A stretch of 64,000 nucleotides of DNA from MPNP01 sp026709725 (GTDB lineage: Bacteria; Pseudomonadota; Alphaproteobacteria; Rhodobacterales; Rhodobacteraceae), in NCBI GenBank assembly GCA_965200805.1, contig OZ241384.1:1116001-1180000 (forward strand), given 5' to 3'. Position numbers and translations under genes: made by a program. Position 1 is the stretch's first letter; every line of letters starts with the position of its first letter. This document shows, piece after piece, positions 61,521 to 64,000 of the stretch. Under the pieces are notes generated by a model. The model was not told the origin of the DNA, did no database searches, and saw only the letters and a program-made list of their open reading frames with translations.

Positions 61521-61669
61521 TCATGTGTTGCTGACAAAGATCATGGGCTGCGCCACACGCAGGATCAAATTTTTTTGGAATTGTTGCCGGGCCTTCATCT
61601 GGGTGGCCTTCATATCCTCCCGGGCCCGGGTCATCGGGATGCTGTCAGCCCTGTGCCACGGAGATGTCT

Positions 61670-62737
61670 TCAACGGTTGCTGTGAAACCAACGGGACACA
61701 ATGCCATTCATTCCAACCGTAAACAGAATGCGCAGCAGGTGATGCAGGACAACAATGAGAGGATTGATGCCAAGACTCAATGCAATGAGCCCCATTTCGA
61801 CAGCCCCGCCCGGGGCAAAACAGATGAACAGGGTCATGATCGAGAGATCAACATAGCGCGCGAGTCCAATTGCGAAGAGAAGGGCCACCATGAGTGCAAC
61901 AGCAACTGTTGCCGCACCCAGGCCAACAACACGTGCCATGACTTTGCCCGGCAATCCTGTGAACATGGCACCAAGCCCCAGTCCAATGATCAGTTGGGCT
62001 GAATTAAACAGCCAGTTCGGGCTGGTGAGCGATGTCCATCCCCCGGCGTGGACAATGCAGCTGAGAATGAGTGGCCCCATCATGTGACCGGCCGGGAGGT
62101 GGATGAACCGGGCGATCAGCATCCCTGTTGCCACAAGAATGACCCACTTCACTCCCATCAGAAGGTTGAAGTCCTGTGGTCCGTATGTCTGTCCTGCACC
62201 GCTGCCAACCGCCTCCCCGGCGAGGATAAAAAAAGCCAGCGGAACGAACAGAACGATAATGACGATTCGGCTGAAATGCTGAAGGATCAGTATGCGGGTG
62301 TCAGCACCGGCTTCCTCGCCCAGTGCCACGGCTTCCACGAACCCACCAGGCATGGCTGAAAAATAGGCTGTGGGGTGATCGTATCGACCGAGGTGACGAA
62401 AGAAGAAATACCCGAGCGTCTGCATCAGGGCAACATAGATGATCATGGCGGTTACAGATGGCCAGAGGCCCGGCAGCAGATGCAAAATGTCCAGAGTAAA
62501 ACTTGTGCCAATCATGACCCCGATGACTGCCATCGAACATTTTCTGATGAATGTCGGAAAGCCGATTCGACGTCCCTGCGGATTGGCAATCGCGACTGAA
62601 TACAGCGATGTGACCAACAGGCTGCCCATCAGGTAAGGCATGGGCATGCCGCTTTTTGAAAATCCCCAGCCCAGAATAAGACCGATCAGGGTCAGCGAGG
62701 AGATTTCAAGGACTGTCCTGGTTCCGAGGCCTGTCAT
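61670..62737 (-). CDS. AbrB family membrane transporter
   Basis: A 355-aa very hydrophobic protein with about ten membrane segments in two similar halves. The repeated patterns MPYLMGSLLVTSL and GHMMGPLILSCIVHA, and SAMPGGFVEAVALGEEAGAD with FICFAPGGAVEMGLIALSLG, define the AbrB duplication family (not the AbrB regulator). Members are putative permeases, some linked to organic acid or dipicolinate-like export, but function is unproven. ATG 62737 is preferred over 62758. It follows the nitroreductase gene after 33 nt. Confidence 0.88.
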   Translation of the reverse strand: MTGLGTRTVLEISSLTLIGLILGWGFSKSGMPMPYLMGSLLVTSLYSVAIANPQGRRIGFPTFIRKCSMAVIGVMIGTSFTLDILHLLPGLWPSVTAMIIYVALMQTLGYFFFRHLGRYDHPTAYFSAMPGGFVEAVALGEEAGADTRILILQHFSRIVIIVLFVPLAFFILAGEAVGSGAGQTYGPQDFNLLMGVKWVILVATGMLIARFIHLPAGHMMGPLILSCIVHAGGWTSLTSPNWLFNSAQLIIGLGLGAMFTGLPGKVMARVVGLGAATVAVALMVALLFAIGLARYVDLSIMTLFICFAPGGAVEMGLIALSLGINPLIVVLHHLLRILFTVGMNGIVSRWFHSNR

Positions 62738-62770
62738 GGGTCGGGTGGGAGGGGCCAATCGGGCCAGCGA

Positions 62771-63364
62771 TCAGGCCAGAATACAGGCATCATCAAATGA
62801 CAACCGGTCGGCCCGGGGCCTGAGACCCTCATCCGTTCCGTAGCCGAGATTGATCAGGAAATTTGAACGCCAGGTGGAGTTGGCGAAGAACAGCTCATCA
62901 ATCCTGGCGTTCCTGAAGCCTGACATCGGTCCACAATCCAGTCCACACAAGCGGGCAGCGATCATAAAAATACCTCCCTGAATGGATGAATTCCGCAGGA
63001 CAAACTGCTGAAAGGCATCATCAGGCATCGCTTCGAAGGATGAGGATGATTCTGCCATATGCGGTGCGAGCAGGGGCAGGTGTGGGTAAAACTCAAGATC
63101 ATGGGCGATGATGGTCGTGACAGGTGCTGAACGGGTCTTCTCAACATTGCCCGGTGCCAATGCTTCAATGATCATTTCCCTGGCTGCTGCGGATTGTGCG
63201 AAGACAATTCGCATCGGACATGTGTTGTTTGATGTCGGAGCCAGTGATGCCAACGCATAAACCTGCCGCAATGTGCTCTCGTCAATCTTGCGCTTGCTGA
63301 AAAACTTACAGGATCTGGCCTGCTCAAATATCAACCCGGTAAGTTCTGGATCTGGCTGATTCAT
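62771..63364 (-). CDS. RutE-like nitroreductase family protein (malonic semialdehyde reductase type)
   Basis: A 197-aa FMN-dependent nitroreductase. ALASLAPTSNNTCPMRIVF, NVEKTRSAPVTTIIAHDLEFY, LLAPHMAESSS, FVLRNSSIQGGIFMIAARLCGLDCGPMSGF and NSTWRSNFLINLGYG closely follow RutE, which reduces malonic semialdehyde in pyrimidine breakdown. No other rut genes are in the window, so it may act on other aldehydes or nitro compounds. It is upstream of the AbrB-type permease on the same strand. Confidence 0.88.
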   Translation of the reverse strand: MNQPDPELTGLIFEQARSCKFFSKRKIDESTLRQVYALASLAPTSNNTCPMRIVFAQSAAAREMIIEALAPGNVEKTRSAPVTTIIAHDLEFYPHLPLLAPHMAESSSSFEAMPDDAFQQFVLRNSSIQGGIFMIAARLCGLDCGPMSGFRNARIDELFFANSTWRSNFLINLGYGTDEGLRPRADRLSFDDACILA

Positions 63365-63592
63365 GGTCGATCACCTGAATTCGGGATTCTGTCGGCATGT
63401 GGCCCGGATGACTGCGGAAATTCTTTCCCGGCTTCTCTCTGCATGGTCCTTCGTTTCTCGCTCCTGGTCCGGGGTTCCGCTGCTTGATGGAGTCTGCCGA
63501 CAGGCGCGAGCGGGCACGGTTTTCGCCTTGATGCACCCACCCCCGCTGTCAGGGTCTGCAACGGCTCCTTGTGGCGGGCCTTTGCAGCGTCA

Positions 63593-64000
63593 TCAGTCAA
63601 GGGAGAATGAGGGCAGGGCATCAAAGGCGGTACGGATTGCGTTACCCCAGCCGGATGAGATCATTTTGTAATAGGGATCTTCCGGTTCGATACGACGCTT
63701 GATGCCCGGCTGGAGACTGTCGGCCTTGTAGATGTGAATATCAAGCGGGAGTCCGACAGAAAGGTTGGCCTTGATCGTCGAGTCGAAACTGACCATGAGC
63801 AGTTTCACAGCATCCTCGAAACTCATTTCAGGATCAAAGGCACGGACCAGAATGGGCTTGCCGTATTTTGTCTCTCCGATCTGAAAGAACGATGTGTCTT
63901 CCGACGCTTCGGCAAAGTTGCCTTCGGGGTAGATGAGGAAGATGCTCGGTGAGTTGCCCTTGATCTGGCCACCAAGAATCAGAGTGGCCGAGAATGGATT
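63593..64000 (-). CDS. proteasome-type protease (Anbu/BPH-like), 3' part
   Basis: The last 135 residues of a protein whose 5' part lies beyond the window. Seen: LILGGQIKGNSPSIFLIYPE, ASEDTSFFQIGETKYGKPIL, DPEMSFEDAVKLLMVSFDS, TIKANLSVGLPLDIHIYKAD and the end AIRTAFDALPSF. This matches predicted proteasome-type proteases (20S subunit-like, COG3484). The N-terminal catalytic threonine is outside the window. In many bacteria this gene travels with a transglutaminase-like protein and an ATP-grasp protein; those would be upstream, off the edge. Confidence 0.88.
   Translation of the reverse strand, partial: NPFSATLILGGQIKGNSPSIFLIYPEGNFAEASEDTSFFQIGETKYGKPILVRAFDPEMSFEDAVKLLMVSFDSTIKANLSVGLPLDIHIYKADSLQPGIKRRIEPEDPYYKMISSGWGNAIRTAFDALPSFSLD

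Noticed and set aside
61156..61722. 188-aa plus-strand frame covering repeat copy B
   Set aside because: Its translation is shared in part with copy A only because the DNA is repeated; it contains the palindromes, lacks a ribosome site and matches no family.

Overview
The window looks like a chromosomal segment of an alphaproteobacterium, probably Rhodospirillales-like, of moderately high GC. The evidence is the gene content and order: addB-addA-trxA beside folC-accD, hrcA-grpE divergent from rph-rdgB-hemW, the aroE-coaE-dnaQ string, ubiG, and argJ-mutT. This placement is inferred from gene families; no 16S rRNA is present. I saw no rRNA, tRNA or CRISPR array.

Layout. (1) 1-11.5 kb is a catabolic island. 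A livHMGF-type ABC importer is followed by an enamidase-like amidohydrolase. Facing it is a tightly overlapping operon with a three-part molybdenum hydroxylase (FAD subunit plus a fused Fe-S/Mo subunit), a 6-hydroxynicotinate-reductase-like Fe-S protein, a UPF0280 protein and two tandem paralogues of the 'amino acid synthesis' family. Together these fit hydroxylation, reduction and hydrolytic opening of an N-heteroaromatic ring, with nicotinate or a relative the best guess. (2) 12-21 kb is a mobile and defence-rich island. A 4,459-bp IS1595-type transposon with perfect 8-bp target duplications splits a DUF429 gene and carries a large N6-adenine methyltransferase-like gene behind a 10-C tract, plus a 59-aa ORF. 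Next come a broken AbiEi/AbiEii toxin-antitoxin pair, whose antitoxin is hit by a 149-bp MITE sharing the transposon's outer ends, and an intact MntA/HepT pair. (3) 21-43.4 kb is mostly housekeeping: OmpA-like protein, hemW-rdgB-rph, hrcA-grpE, pta-xsc (sulfoacetaldehyde/taurine carbon), dnaQ-coaE-aroE, tsaE-addB-addA-trxA, folC-SDR-accD and a GDPD. (4) 43.4-50.5 kb holds an AAA ATPase, ilvD, a coiled-coil membrane protein with tandem repeats, and two decayed genes (DUF2141; ATPase/DUF4143). (5) 50.5-55 kb has a proline iminopeptidase, ubiG, a second methyltransferase, mutT and argJ. (6) 55.5-60.8 kb is a MacAB-TolC-like efflux operon whose adaptor has a PAS domain fused to its N-terminus. (7) 61-64 kb has an AbrB-type permease, a RutE-like nitroreductase and the 3' part of a proteasome-type protease.

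The strongest leads are the passenger-carrying transposon with a possibly phase-variable methyltransferase, its related MITE inside an antitoxin gene, the putative N-heterocycle pathway with a CTG-initiated flavoprotein subunit, and the PAS-adaptor efflux pump. A dispersed repeat with a 42-nt perfect palindrome occurs twice in inverted orientation, near 45.0 and 61.3 kb.
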